Assembly (NCBI GenBank): GCA_029721435.1
Contig: CM056576.1
Location: forward strand, 72,061,876-72,125,875
Direction of reading: 5' to 3'
From: Gymnothorax reevesii
Lineage: Eukaryota > Chordata > Actinopteri > Anguilliformes > Muraenidae
DNA: 64,000 nucleotides
The position numbers were made by a program, and so were the translations under genes. Positions 53,642 to 64,000 of this stretch are shown in pieces (the stretch's first letter is position 1; every line of letters starts with the position of its first letter). The notes under the pieces are model-generated. The model was given only the letters and a program-made list of their open reading frames with translations. It did no database searches and was not told where the DNA came from.

Positions 53642-55239
53642 CAAAACCCAAAACCAGTGAAGTTGGCACGTTATGTAAATCGAAGATAAAAACAGAATAC
53701 AATAATTTGCAAATCCTTTTCAACTTATATGCAATTGAATACACTGCAAAGACAAGATGTTTAATGTTCAAACTGAGAAGCATTTTTTTTTGCAAATAAT
53801 CATTAACTTAGAATTAAAAGGCAGCAACACATTGCAAAAAAGTTGGCACAGGGGCCTTTTTACCACTGTGTTACATCGCCTTTCCTTTTAACGACACTCA
53901 GTAAACGTTTGGGAACTGTTAGGACCAATTTTTGAAGCTTTTCAGGTGGAACTCTTTTCCATTCTTGCTTGATGTACAGCTTAAGTTGTTCAACAGTCCG
54001 AGGTCTCCGTTGTCGTATTTTATGCTTCATAATGCGCCACACATTTTGAATGGGAGACAGGTCTGGACTTCAGGCAGGCCAGTCAAGTATCCGCACTTTT
54101 TTACTACGGAGCCATGCACGTGCAGAATGTGGCTTGGCATTGTCTTGCTGAAATAAGCAGGGGCGTCCATGAAAAAGACGTTGCTTAGATGCCAACATAT
54201 TTTGCTCCAAAACCTGTATGTACCTTTCAGCATTAACGGTGCGTTCACATATGTGTAAGTTGCCCATGACTTGGGCATTAATACACCCCCATACCATCAC
54301 AGATGCTGGCTTTTGAACTTTGCGCATATAACAGTCCGGATGGTTCTTTTCCTCTTTGGTCCGGAGGACATGACGTCCACAGTTTCCAAAAACAATTTGA
54401 AATGTGGACTTGTCAGACCACAGAACACTTTTCCATTTTGCATTAGTCCATCTTAGATGAGCTTGGGCCCAGCGAAGCCGGCGGCATTTCTGGGTGCTGT
54501 TGATAAATGGCTTTCGCTTTGCATTGTAGAGTTTTAACTTGCACTTGCAGATGTAGCGACGAACTGCAGTTACTGACAGTAGTTTTCTGAAGTGTTCCTG
54601 AGCCCATGTGGTGATGTCCTTTACACACTGATGTCGGTTTTTGATGCGGTACTGCCTGAGGGATCAAAGGTCAGAGGCATTCAATGTTGGTTTTCGGCCT
54701 TGTCACTTACGTGCAGTGATTTCTCCAGATTCTCTGAACCTTTTGACGATATTACGGACCGTAGATGATGAAATCCCTAAATTTCTTGCAATAGCTCGTT
54801 GAGGAATGTTGTTTTTAAACTGTTCGACAATCAGCTCACGCATTTGTTCACTAAGTGGTGACCCTCACCCCATCCTTGTTTGTGAATGACTGAGCATTTC
54901 AGGGAAGCTGCTTTTATTCCCAATCATGGCACCCACCTGTTCCCAATTAGCCCGTTCACCTGTGGGATGTTCCAAATAAGTATTTGATGAGCATTCCTCA
55001 ACTCTCTCAGTCTTTTTTGCCACTTGTGCCAGCTTTTTTGAAACATGTTGCAGGCATCAAATTCCAAATGAGCCAATATTTGCAAAAAATTACAAAGTTT
55101 ACCTGTTCGAACATTAAGTAACTTGTCTTTGCAGTGTATTCAATTGAATATAGGTTGAAAAGGATTTGCAAATCATTGTATTCTGTTTTTATTTACGATT
55201 TATTTACACAATGTGCCAACTTCACTGGTTTTGGGTTTG
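53642..55239 (-). mobile_element. Tc1-like element with long inverted repeats
   Basis: TA at 53640-53641 and at 55240-55241. Terminal repeats of about 130-180 bases begin CAAAACCCAAAACCAGTG and end CACTGGTTTTGGGTTTG; CACTGCAAAGACAAG is mirrored about 115 bases in from each end. It encodes a decayed transposase on the minus strand. Confidence 0.88.
53860..54870 (-). pseudogene. Tc1-like transposase (inner element)
   Basis: Minus-strand fragments in order: an N-terminal helix-turn-helix region around 54700-54850; KPASVMVWGCINAQVMGNLH (about 54290); CLFQQDNAKPHSARAWLRS (second catalytic Asp, about 54150); then, after a stop at about 54070, SPDL..IQNVWRIMKHKIRQ (53970-54040), where the usual PIEN glutamate reads as glutamine or is lost, and PRTVEQLKLYIKQEWKRVPP. 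Typical length of this family is about 340 residues. At least three frame breaks are visible. Confidence 0.75.
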
Positions 55240-55787
55240 TAGATTCTCACTGAAGGCATCAAAACTATGAATGAACATGTGAAATTATGTACTAAACAAA
55301 AAAGTGTGAAATATCTGTAACTGAAAACATGTCTTATATTCTAGTTTCTTCAAAGTAGCCACCCTATGCTCTGCTTACTGCTTTGCACACTCTTGGCATT
55401 CTCTTGATGTGCTTCAAGAGGTAGTCACCTGAAATGGTTTTCACTTCACAGGTGTGCCTTGACAGGTTTAATTAGTGGAATTTCTTGCCTTCTCAATGGG
55501 GTTGGGGCCATCAGTTGTTTTTTTCTGAAGTCCGGTTGATACACAGCCGACAGCCCTATTGGACAACTGTTCGATACATATGTACATAATTCCACATGTT
55601 CATTCATAGTTTTGATGCCTTCAGCGAGAATCTAGAATGTAAATAGTCATGAAAATAAAGGAAAAGCATTGAATGAGGAGATGTGTCCAAACTTTTGGCC
55701 TGCACTGTATAATCTGAAACTGCACACAGTCAAAATTGCAAGATAAGTACCATCTCTGTGTTTGATTTGTAGCGATGTTCATATTAC

Positions 55788-56093
55788 TGTGGCGATTCTG
55801 CCCCAGTTCGTTAAGTTAAATTTAGAAAATAGCGGAGTCTCACTATTGGCTGTACCGGGTGGGGAGAAAGAGCCAGTCAGGTCTGGGGCAGGGGGGTATA
55901 AGAGGGCTGAGTGGCCAGCATGGTGCTGCTGTTGTTAATGTTGTGTGATTTTGGAAAAATGAGTTTGGCTGTTGGAGGAGAAGAAACGGCCCTCTTAAGG
56001 GCCGAACAACAAATAAACCGAAGCCCGCCCCGGGCGATGCGAGAACCACTAATCCTGCCTCAGTCTCAGTCCCTCAGTAGCGAAACCGCTACA
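55788..56093 (+). repeat. 5' LTR of the GC-rich Ty3 element
   Basis: Ends CCGCTACA next to the primer site. It carries a GTATAAGAGGG TATA-like box at about 55899 and AATAAACC near 56012. The hairpin-forming GCCCTCTTAAGGGC lies at 55989-56002. Its counterpart is 59718-60005. Confidence 0.8.
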
Positions 56094-56105
56094 TTGGTGT
56101 AAGAA

Positions 56106-57050
56106 GTGGGATTTGAAGAAATCTGCCGCGAGATCGCGCGCCTCGAGGGAGAACTGAAGACGGGGCTGCATGCGAAAGCGGGCAGAGCCGCGGGGAGCAG
56201 GAGCCAAACAAAAGGGCTGTGTGCACCGGAGGGAAGGTGCAAACCTCGTCCCGCACGAGCTCCTACAGCAGCAGCGGCGGCGGCAGCTGGGAGGGAGGGG
56301 GCGCCGGAACCACGGAAGGCAGTGAAGCTACCACGGTTTAGTGGCGCAGCGCCCTGGGAGCCCTACCAGGCTCAACTACTACTGGCGGCCCAGTGCTGTG
56401 GGTGGACGGACGGCGAGACAGTAACCTAGCTGTCGCTAGCCTTGGAAGGTCCAGCACTTCAAACGCTACTCGATCTCGACCCAACTGAACAGACTAGCCT
56501 AGCTTCGCTAACCAAAGCATTAGAAAGGCGATACGGGCAGCGCCAGTCCACCCGGCTACACCGCCAGAAGCTGCTTCTTCGTCGCCGCCAAACGGGGGAA
56601 CAGTGGGGGGCCGTAGCCGCCGACCTGCGCTTCCACGCCCGCCAAGGCTACCCCACATTCGGGACGCGTGAGCAAGACGAGCTAGCGCTGCACAGCTTCC
56701 TGCACGCTCTCACCCTGGAACAACTGAGGCACAACGTAATGCTGACCACGCCCCAGATGCTCAATGAAGCCCTTCTACAGGCCGAAAGAATAGAAGACGT
56801 CATGAAGGAAGTGACGGCAACCAGCCCCTGGGAGTCACGCCCACAAGTATGCGAAGTGGCTCGGGAAGAGGAAGAGGATCAAGTGAGGCGGGCCCATACC
56901 CCCAGTCAGGCACAACAACATCACTGCAACCGCCGTGACGAGCGTCGCTGTTTCTGGTGCGACGAGAGGGGCCATGTTGCAGGAGACTGCACAGCGCCAG
57001 CCCCAGTAGCTATCCAACAGCCCCAGTTGTGTGCAGCCTGCCGAACCTGA
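56106..57050 (+). pseudogene. Gag of the GC-rich Ty3 element
   Basis: The frame opens without an early ATG at GFEEICREIARLEGEL, runs through an alanine-rich stretch (PTAAAAAAAG) into VKLPRFSGAAPWEPYQAQLL, and stops at about 56428. The capsid continues from 56442 with RYGQRQSTRLHRQKLLLRRR and LHSFLHALTLEQLRHNVML. A zinc knuckle CFWCDERGHVAGDC lies at about 56950. A TGA at 57048-57050 separates it from protease. Only two clear breaks were seen. Confidence 0.78.
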
Positions 57051-58425
57051 ACCTAGCCCGGCCCTACCCGCACCTCTTGCTGAACATCATACTGCCCTTG
57101 TAAGGGCGGACGAGCAAAAGTTCCGTTCTGCCCTTGTAAGGGCGGACGAGCAAAATTCCCTTTCTGCCCTTTTTAGAGCGGATGAGCAAGGTGTGTTACC
57201 GCGGGTGGGCCGGCTAGGTGGGGCCGGTGGGCTGTACCTAGACTGCCGACTGGACGGCCAACCCTGCCGTGCGCTGGTTGACACAGGAGCTTCCATCTGT
57301 CTCGTCCGGCCAACGACGCTCCCCAACGCCACCTGGGAACCGACCGTGACCAGGCTGCAATCCGTGACCGGCCGCAGGATGGGCATGAAGGGCAAGAAGA
57401 CCGTGAGCGTGGCTGTGGATAGCCACCTAACCGAACAGGAGTTCTGGCTAGCGGATATTGGGGAAGCATGTATCATAGGCCTGGACTTGTTAGCATCATG
57501 GGGAGCTACAGTTGATGTAGCACAGGCTACACTCACCATCGGCCAAACCACAGTTCCACTGCACCGAGCTGCAAAAAGAAAGCGGGCGGCGAGAAGAGCT
57601 CGCCGGGCCTACACAGCCTACACACGGCCCCCCGCCGACCTGCTAGCTAGCCCACCAGCGCCCATGCAGCACCCTAGCCGGCCCCCTATCCAGCGTGCCG
57701 GCCCCGGGAGCAGCCCTGCCACCGTCCGCCCGTCTCCTTCTTCGTGCCATGCTTCACTCTCAGCTGAGACGGCTGAGGCCGTTCGCGAGCTGTGGCAATG
57801 CAGCTGCAGTGGACTCGCCCCTTCTCAGTGCCAGCAACTGTACCGCTTGTTGAATGATAACGCGGACCTTTTCGCTGTGCGCGATGAGGAATGCACGCAG
57901 ACCGCCTGCGCCCCCATCGGTTATCATTGTCCAAGCGGCTGGTAGCGGAGGAGAAGGCGAGAGAGATGGCTGCAGCTGGTGTCATAGAGCCCTCAGACAG
58001 CCCATGGGCGGCACCTGCTGTACTGGTGCATAAAAAAAATGGGGAGTGGCGATTTTGTGTTGACTATCGGCAACTTAATGCAGTTACCCGCGAAGACGCC
58101 TATCCTCTACCACTCATCGACGAAGCGCTAGACCACATCGCGGGGTCCAGTTGATTCAGCTCGCTGGACCTCCGCAGTGGATACTGGTAAGTGAGGCTAG
58201 CTCCTAGTGCTAAAGCTAAGACCGCCTTCACCATAGGCGGGGGATTATGGCATTTTCGGGTAATGCCGTTCGGCCTTTGCAACGCTCCGGCGACCTTTGA
58301 ACGGCTTATGGAAAGAGTGCTGTTGACAGTCCCTTGAAGTCGCTGTGTCGTGTACATAGACGACCTCTTGGTGCACGCCAGCAACTTTGAGCAAGCCCTT
58401 GAGAATCTAAGTGAGGTGTGGGGGC
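57031..58425 (+). pseudogene. Protease and reverse transcriptase of the GC-rich Ty3 element
   Basis: The frame 57031-57945 begins with three copies of an ALVRADEQ-type repeat, then LVDTGASICLV (protease Asp, 57281). RT continues, shifted, from 57891: [20 protein letters not shown], then after a TGA at about 58153 LRSGYW, MPFGLCNAPATFERLME and YIDDLLVH (58353). A TAG, several TGA codons and a deletion near 58420, which removes the connection region, close the gene. The motifs are those of standard vertebrate gypsy elements. Confidence 0.78.
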
Positions 58426-58785
58426 GGTGCTATCACAGGGGGACGGTGAGGGGGAGCGTGTAATCGCCTACTACAGTCGTGCTCTGAGTCGAGCTGAAAA
58501 GAACTACTGCATCACACGTTGAGAGCTGCTGGCCGTCATCCTAGCCATCCGACACTTCCGCCCCTACCTCCGGGGCACCTCCTTCCGCCTGCGCACTGAT
58601 CACGCCTCACTCACGTGGCTCCTGCGGTTCAAGAACCCGGAAGGGCAAGTGGCACGGTGGCTAGAGACATTACAAGTGTACAACTTTACAATTGAGCACT
58701 GTGCGGGCCGTCTACATGGAAATGCCGATGCCCTATCACGGCGCCCATGCGCCGAACTGAACTGTAAGCCATGTCAGAGAATGGA
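58426..58785 (+). pseudogene. RNase H of the GC-rich Ty3 element
   Basis: Starts after the deletion with ERVIAYYSRALSRAEKNYC, a TGA at about 58520 replacing a residue before ELLAVILAIRHF, then LRTDHASLTWLLRF (Asp) and IEHCAGRLHGNADALSRRPC. The first aspartate (usually VDAS) lies in the deleted part. Confidence 0.75.
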
Positions 58786-59720
58786 GGAACGGGATCAACC
58801 TGAACCACAGGTGGTGGAGGTGCGTGGACTAGAGGAGGCGGAAGGGTGGCTGCCGTGGGAAAATCAGCAGCTGTGGGAAGTGCAAGAGGCTGATGCTGTT
58901 CTGCAACAGGTAAGGGGCTGGCTGGAGGCTGGCGCATTTCCGACCTGGCCGGAGGTCTCAGCTGGGGCGCTGGAGCTTAAGGCGTACTGGGGGCAACGAG
59001 GGAGCCTGGAGCTGCAAGACAGGCTGGCGTATCAGCGGTGGCAGGCTCCTGGCCGGGGCAACGACCTGCTGCGTCTACTAGTGCCTCACTCATTACGCTC
59101 GCAAATCCTTGGACTGGTGCACGGCTCGGTGGGGGCGGGCCACTTTGGGGTCAACAAGACCCTTCATCGTCTCCGGCAGTATTTCTATTGGCCGAGTTGC
59201 CGCCGTTGAGCTTCACGTTCACTGCTGCGATACCTGCATGGCCCATAAGGGTCCCGGCGAGACTTCACACGCCCCGCTGCAGCGCTACGTCGTGGGGGCG
59301 CCCATGGAGAGAGTGGGTGTCGATGTCCTGGGGCCATTTCCCACCACCGAGTCTGGCAACTGGTACGTCCTAGTGGCGATGGATTACTTCACCAAGTGGC
59401 CCGAGGCGTACGCTATTCCTGACCAGAGCACTGAGACGGTGGCCAGCTGCCTGGTGGAAGAAATGTTCGCCCGGTTCGGAGTCCCAGGGGAGCTGCACAG
59501 TGACCCGGGGTGGAACTTCGAAGCCAAGGTAATGGCCGCTGTCTGCAAACGCCTAGGCATTGTGAAAACACGCACCACTCCCCTTCACCCTCAGAGTGAC
59601 GGATTAGTAGAGCGCTTCAACCGGACGCTCGCCACCCAACTAGCAACTCTAGCTAGCCAACAGCAACGGGACTGGGACCAGCATCTGCCGCTGGTGCTGT
59701 GGGCGTATTGCTCAGCCGTT
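58786..59720 (+). pseudogene. Integrase of the GC-rich Ty3 element
   Basis: HGSVGAGHFGVNKTLHRLRQ (zinc-binding histidines, about 59120) is followed by a shift near 59205; the zinc-binding cysteines are in CCDTCMAHK (about 59222). The core shows VGVDVLGPFPTTESG (Asp, about 59320), LHSDPGWNFEA (Asp, about 59500) and GLVERFNRTL (Glu, about 59610). The frame stays open to WAYCSAV, where it passes into LTR sequence at 59718, so the C-terminal module is gone. Confidence 0.8.
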
Positions 59721-60005
59721 AAGTTAAATTTAGAAAATAGCGGAGTCTCCCTATTGGCTGCACCGGGTGCGGAGAAAGAGCCAGTCATGTCTGGGGCGGG
59801 GGGGGGGGTATAAGAGGGCTGATTGGCCAGCTTGGTGCTGCTGTTGTTTATGTTGTGTGATTTTGGAAAAATGAGTTTGGCTGTTGGAGGAGAAGAAACG
59901 GCCCTTTTAAGGGCCGAACAACAAATAAACTGAAGCCCGCCCCGGGCGATGCGAGAACCGCTAATCCTGCCTCAGTCTCAGTCCCTCAGTAGCGAAACCG
60001 CTACA
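59718..60005 (+). repeat. 3' LTR (partial) of the GC-rich Ty3 element
   Basis: Matches 5' LTR positions from about 55811 to 56093 with few differences, ending CCGCTACA. The G run at about 59800 is longer than in the 5' copy. Confidence 0.82.
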
Positions 60006-61060
60006 TTATTGATTAAGACGAAGAACTCGATACAGATTCTTGTTAATTTCTTCCCAGCTAACACACGACGAACTGGCGACGTAACTATTCGTGCTCTTTT
60101 GGTAAGTTAATAACCGACCATGTGAGAACGGTCTGACAACGTTGTCAGTTGGTAATTCAGTTACATTACTTGACGACCTTTTCAATATGTCTTGAACAAG
60201 TCGCTTGTTGGTTATTTGGTTACGTCGCCTGCTGGTAATTAAGTTACGAAAACTGGCAAACCTGACGACTTTTTCAATACGTCGAAGACATGTCGCTTGT
60301 TGGTAATTATGTTCCGAATGCTGGCGAGCTGAGGTTAATCAGTTTATCTCGCGGAGCAGCAGCGGCGGGAAGTGAAGTTCACTCTCGAGGACAGGGATTC
60401 CATAACGTATTTTCTTTTCAACCGTGAAGGACCCTTAACATTTCAGTCCGCTAAAGGTAAGTGTCCTTCATTATATTTATCCATATTAACAATTTTGTAG
60501 GATATAGATAGTACAGCAGCTAAAATAACTAATAATTTAGACATCCCTAATTTTTGTTCTTCGTTACCAGCTGTAAATATAAGGTAAATTTTGGGGGGGA
60601 AACTTGGATAACGTTAGCTAATGTTAGCTTGTAGCTAACGTTGGCAAACAATTGAAACTTCAATAAGTTAAGTTGTTGCCCAGGAGAAACGTGGTTAACC
60701 ACTGATCATTTTTGAAAATTAAGTTTTACGGCACTCGGTACAAATTATGCAAGGAAGCCAGCATTAGCTATTCTCGCTCAACCAATCGCGCAACTCGCAC
60801 AAACAACAACACTGATTAACACTGCGCTATAATTTCATTTGTCAGATATAGCTAATGTTTGAGTGTAGTTCTTATGGGGGTAACGTTATGGCGTTATTTC
60901 AAGTTACAGTTATGGCTAGTTTGCTGCGCCTTTTATGATTAGAAATTTACGGTAAACGTGAATTATGCACTATACGGATGAATCATCTACGAAAGCCAAT
61001 ATAATTAGCCAGTTGAAATGAAGTTGAGACTCTAATTTTATTGTTGAGATATCTGTCCTA
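60006..61060 (+). other. Non-coding; possible 5' exon and a 92-base tandem duplication
   Basis: Text around GACGACcTTTTCAATAtGTC recurs at 60172 and 60264 (period 92), each followed by GTCGCTTGTTGGT. Near 60455 the phrase CCGCTAAAG|GTAAGTG would be a good splice donor, and the preceding 100 bases are somewhat GC-rich (GCAGCAGCGGCGGG). No ATG-led coding stretch is convincing. Confidence 0.3.
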
Positions 61061-61069
61061 TGCATTGCA

Positions 61070-61171
61070 GACTGTCTTGAGATGCAAGCAAGGGCTGGCA
61101 GAGAAAGATGTGAGGAGCCTGATCAGTCAAATGCTCCACAGCGATGTTTAGAAAGGAGGCGACTGAGAACC
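61070..61171 (+). other. Possible short coding exon, unknown
   Basis: TGCATTGCAG at 61060-61069 would be an acceptor. An ATG at 61082 opens MQARAGRERCEEPDQSNAPQ and a basic end, ERRRLRTW, followed by GTACAG. No family was recognised. With the donor near 60455 it could be exon 2 of a plus-strand gene leaving the window or ending nearby. Low support. Confidence 0.22.
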
Positions 61172-61950
61172 TGGTACAGTATTTGTATTCTTTTTGCCCA
61201 ACTCTTATGGTGCTGTGATGATTATGTACACAGAAGTCCTTAATTTTGTATGACAAAGGTTACACAAATCTTTCTTGGGCCTAATAATTAATTGGATCAG
61301 ATGTCACCTGAAACAGAATTAACAGGGCAGGGGCTTTGAGGTCAGGGTTGAATCATTGTTTTAACTGGTAAAATGGGAGTATTCAATGGGAGCATGTAAT
61401 TGTATACAGGCAGGTGAAGCGCTGTCCAGGCTCCTAGTTGGTAGATGAACCCAACACCTCTCTCTGGGGATTAATGTTTAGAGGAGAAGTTTCGACATAA
61501 GTGTCACAAGGTCACTGAAGGAGGCTTTGAAGTAGCCTTAAGCTGCACCCCAAACTGCAGACTCAGACTTCACTGCTCTTTTGCTGTGTTTGTGTTGTTC
61601 CTTGCATAAGACGCAATGCACAGCGCACTCGGTGAAAGAAGAGGAGGACGACTTGTAAATGTGTTTAAAAAAAAGAAACCTAAACTGAATGAAGAAACAG
61701 CAATTTTTGACTTTGAGGGGTGCTTTAGAATCCGTATAAAATTTCATCTCAGCACCCCAGGATAATGTTAATAATTATAATGAACTGTTATTATTTTCCA
61801 AACTCATTTTGAGAGATGACAAACAATTACAGGTTCTAAGCGAGTTATTTAAATAATTAGGAAAAAACAGCAATATGAAACCTGTTTTGAAAATAAGTTG
61901 GTTTTTGGAATTATGGAAAACCGTCACAGATGATGTACATTCAGCTATTT
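61172..61950. other. No feature recognised
   Basis: AT-rich sequence without repeat borders or coding motifs on either strand. Confidence 0.45.
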
Positions 61951-61959
61951 TACTCCATA

Positions 61960-63130
61960 GCAAATAAGGGCAAGACAGGTTCTTCTCTGTTTTTATGTTC
62001 TGCTAGTGTCCTTGACACAACTGGTAGCATGAGGTGGCACCCACAGCCCAGTCTGGTTACACAGGTAGTCCAGCTTTCCCAGGACAGCACTTCCATATGT
62101 GAAGTTGCTAGAAGGTTTGCTGTGTATCCCAGCGTTGTATCAAGAGCATGGAGGAGATACCAGGACACCAGCCGTTTCACAAGGAGAGCTGGACGGGGCT
62201 GTAGAAGGGCATCAACCCAGCAGTAGGACTGTTTCTGCTCTTTTGTGCAAGAAGGAATAGAAGAGCACTGCCAGAGCCCAACAAAATGACCTCCAGCAGG
62301 CTACTTGTGCGCATGTTTCTGACTGTGAGGATGGAGTGAGGGCCCGATGTCATTAAGTGGGACCTGAACTCCCAGCCCAGCACCATGCAGCTTGATTGGT
62401 ATTCGCTAGAGAACACTAGAATTGGTAGATTCGGCATTAATGCCCTGTTCTCTTCACAGATGAGAGCAGGTTCACACTGAGCACGTGTGATGGGCGTGAA
62501 ACAGTCTGCAGACACTGTGGTGAATGTTCTGCTGCCTGTAACATCATCCAGCATGACTGATTTGGCAGTGAATCAGTAATGGTCTGGGGAGACATATCCT
62601 TAGGGGGTTGCACACCCCTGTATGGGATTGCCAACGTTACCCTGACTGCTATTAGACACTGCGGTGAAATCCTGAGAGCGATTATGTGAACTTATGGTGG
62701 CGCAGTGGGTCATGGGTTCCTCCTTGTGCAGGACAATCCCTGGCCACATGTGGTCACAGCATGTAGGCAGTTCCTGGATGATAAAAGGATTGATACCATA
62801 GATTGGCCCTCTTGTTCCTTTGACCTAAACCCAGTTGAGCTCCTGTGGGATGCTATGTATCAGTGCTTCCAATGCTGATAAGTACCACAACCAACTGTGC
62901 AGGAGCTCACTGATGCCATGATCCAGGTCTGGGAGGAGGTCCCTCAGAACACCATCAATGACTCATTACGATACCCAGATGCTGTCGGGAGTATTTTTAT
63001 TAGTGAAGTCCAGGCCTCCAAGAATTCAGGCCATAAGAAAAGCTCGGGATGGAACAATAAAGTATTTATTCTGAATTTTTGATGATTCCATAAATCTTTC
63101 CTCAAATTATAGTGATGGCATACATTTTTG
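61960..63130 (+). mobile_element. Tc1-like transposon remnant
   Basis: The plus strand carries a whole but broken transposase between about 62029 and 63050. Terminal repeats are uncertain; 'ttgccacttgtttatga' near 63127 may belong to the right end and 'agcaaataagggcaagac' near 61960 to the left. The lineage resembles that of the fragment at 6365-6784, not that of 3983 and 33867. Confidence 0.6.
62029..63050 (+). pseudogene. Tc1-like DD34E transposase, disrupted
   Basis: SMRWHPQPSLVTQVVQLSQD and EVARRFAVYPSVVSRAWRRY (helix-turn-helix) open it, then GRGCRRASTQQ and a TAG at 62224-62226 in place of a further glutamine. The core shows FTDESRFTLSTC (Asp, 62459), SVMVWGDISL, VQDNPWPHV (Asp, 62732) and LNPVELLWDAM (Glu, 62837), with 34 residues between the last two. 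QELTDAMIQVWEEVPQNTIN near 62900 is the C-terminal helix. All three catalytic residues survive, but several stops and shifts do not allow a product. Confidence 0.8.
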
Positions 63131-64000
63131 CCACTTGTTTATGAAAAAATATGCCATTTATTAAAATCTAATTTCTTCTGTAAGTTTTATGAAGCCTGAA
63201 TGTTAAGCTAATGAACAAAAATTGTGTGTCCTGTCTGCAATTGGTTGATTTGCTATGAAGAAAACAAACTGAATGAACATCCACTGCGATGATTTCAGAA
63301 TGGCAGCACGCATGACCTTGCTTGCCATGGCTTTTCTGATCCTCATAGAGCCAGGCTCAGACTACAGATTTAAAGTCCTCGCTGATTTGAAATTGTGTCA
63401 TAGTTCACAGAAAAGGATGAAGTTTTCCTATTTTTTTTTTCTCTCAATTTCCAAACAAGCTCAAATTGCACATTTAGAAATTTGCAATCCATCAAATAAT
63501 ACAAGTTATGATTAAGGTCATCTTGCCCGCAAGAGCTACTGTATACCACAACTCAGGTGACCATGGGGAGGCAGAAGGCAGATGTTTAAAGACAAAGATT
63601 TTGAGGGAGCGGTTTTTTGTTCCCCAACAGCTGGGGGTGAGAATTTAAAAGTCAGTTTTAATTAGGTTTTATAACTTTTGATACTCAGCTAGCATCTCAG
63701 TGGCTAAGGTTTTACCATTGCTGCTTGATACCGTCAGCTCTGAAACCCTGAATGGGATGTTAAAATTTATTTTCTGACAAAATATTCCAGTTCTAAATCC
63801 TGAATATCAAAAATGTTTGACATTATCAGCGCTGCCCTGCTGAGTGTGTGAGCAGTTTGGGAGGAATAAGACTGGATCTGTAAACTCCTTACAGTACCAG
63901 ATAATCTTGGCTGAAGATAATTTCTGACCAAGGTCCCAGGCCAGATTTCTGTCATTGTTGGGAGGAGTGAATCTGGGATACATCAGCTTAAAACTCAAGT
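63131..64000. other. No gene confirmed
   Basis: A plus-strand frame at 63273-63515 includes MAARMTLLAMAFLILIEPGS, which looks like a signal peptide, followed by DYRFKVLADLKLCHS. Composition alone supports it; the stretch after 63420 is low complexity. I found no splice context that settles the matter. Confidence 0.2.

Larger units (their letters stand above)
53579..55707 (-). mobile_element. Outer Tc1-type element, split by another Tc1-like element
   Basis: Ends CAGTACAGGCCAAAAGTTTG and, inverted, CAAACTTTTGGCCTGCACTG (55688-55707). These belong to a very common fish Tc1-type repeat; the text after 55241 ('gattctcactgaaggcatc') continues the text before 53640. It is interrupted at a TA by the element at 53642-55239. 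The right flank has TA at 55709; the left flank TA is lost. Confidence 0.8.
55788..60005 (+). mobile_element. Ty3/gypsy element with conventional order, decayed
   Basis: The 5' LTR runs 55788-56093 (TGTGGCGATTC ... CCGCTACA); the partial 3' LTR is 59718-60005 and lacks its first about 45 bases because a deletion joins integrase directly to LTR text. The primer site TTGGTGTAAGAAGTGGG follows the 5' LTR. Order: gag, protease, RT (deleted at its end), RNase H, integrase. It is GC-rich, unlike the other elements in the window. Target duplication is not clear. Confidence 0.82.

Overview
The window looks like a teleost fish chromosome. Evidence: many Tc1-like elements with fish-type ends, a Rex3-like LINE with a GATG tail, L2-like LINE tails ending in TTGAA repeats, Ty3/gypsy elements with the Gmr1 pol order, and spliceosomal exon structure. 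Only one ordinary host gene is clear: the last coding exon of a non-visual opsin at the left edge (1941-2378, + strand). Nearly everything else recognisable is transposable-element sequence, much of it nested.

Left part (1-13.1 kb): a decayed Tc1 relic, the opsin exon, a Tc1-like element truncated at its right end (3983-5372), a second transposase fragment (6365-6784, -), and a 4.2-kb Ty3/gypsy element with both LTRs (6888-11080). That element has lost its reverse transcriptase but keeps an open 434-codon integrase frame. 13.1-25.4 kb: Ty3/gypsy element A, whose leader is split by a complete second element B (13715-19735). Both place integrase before reverse transcriptase, the order known from Gmr1-type elements. 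25.4-36.8 kb: LINE remnants, then a minus-strand Tc1-like element (27345-35883) carrying a TTAA-flanked MITE, a minus-strand B-family element (C), another Tc1-like element with its own small insert, and an L2-like tail.

37.4-44 kb: a Harbinger element with TAA duplications whose transposase is split by a 180-bp foldback insertion, a hAT-type MITE abutting its right end, an L2 reverse-transcriptase scrap, a Rex3-like LINE copy and a CCCTAA-rich minisatellite. 44.5-53.3 kb: a piggyBac-type transposase gene interrupted twice, first by a Penelope-like element with a GIY-YIG endonuclease and two oppositely oriented hammerhead-ribozyme-like motifs, then by a third B-family element (D). It ends abruptly in a 114-bp-period GC-rich tandem array. 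53.3-60 kb: a Tc1-like element inside another Tc1-type repeat, then a decayed Ty3/gypsy element of conventional order with alanine/arginine-rich gag. 60-64 kb: possible non-coding or 5' exons, and a last Tc1-like pseudogene.

The elements do not act together as a pathway. They record successive insertions, and most boundaries can be read from target-site duplications (TA, TAA, TTAA, 4-bp, 8-bp, 11-bp and 13-bp). Almost all coding sequences are broken. The points most worth checking are the ribozyme-bearing Penelope insertion, the two Gmr1-order lineages with 4-bp duplications in one of them, the 586-bp TTAA MITE, and the Harbinger-interrupting foldback.
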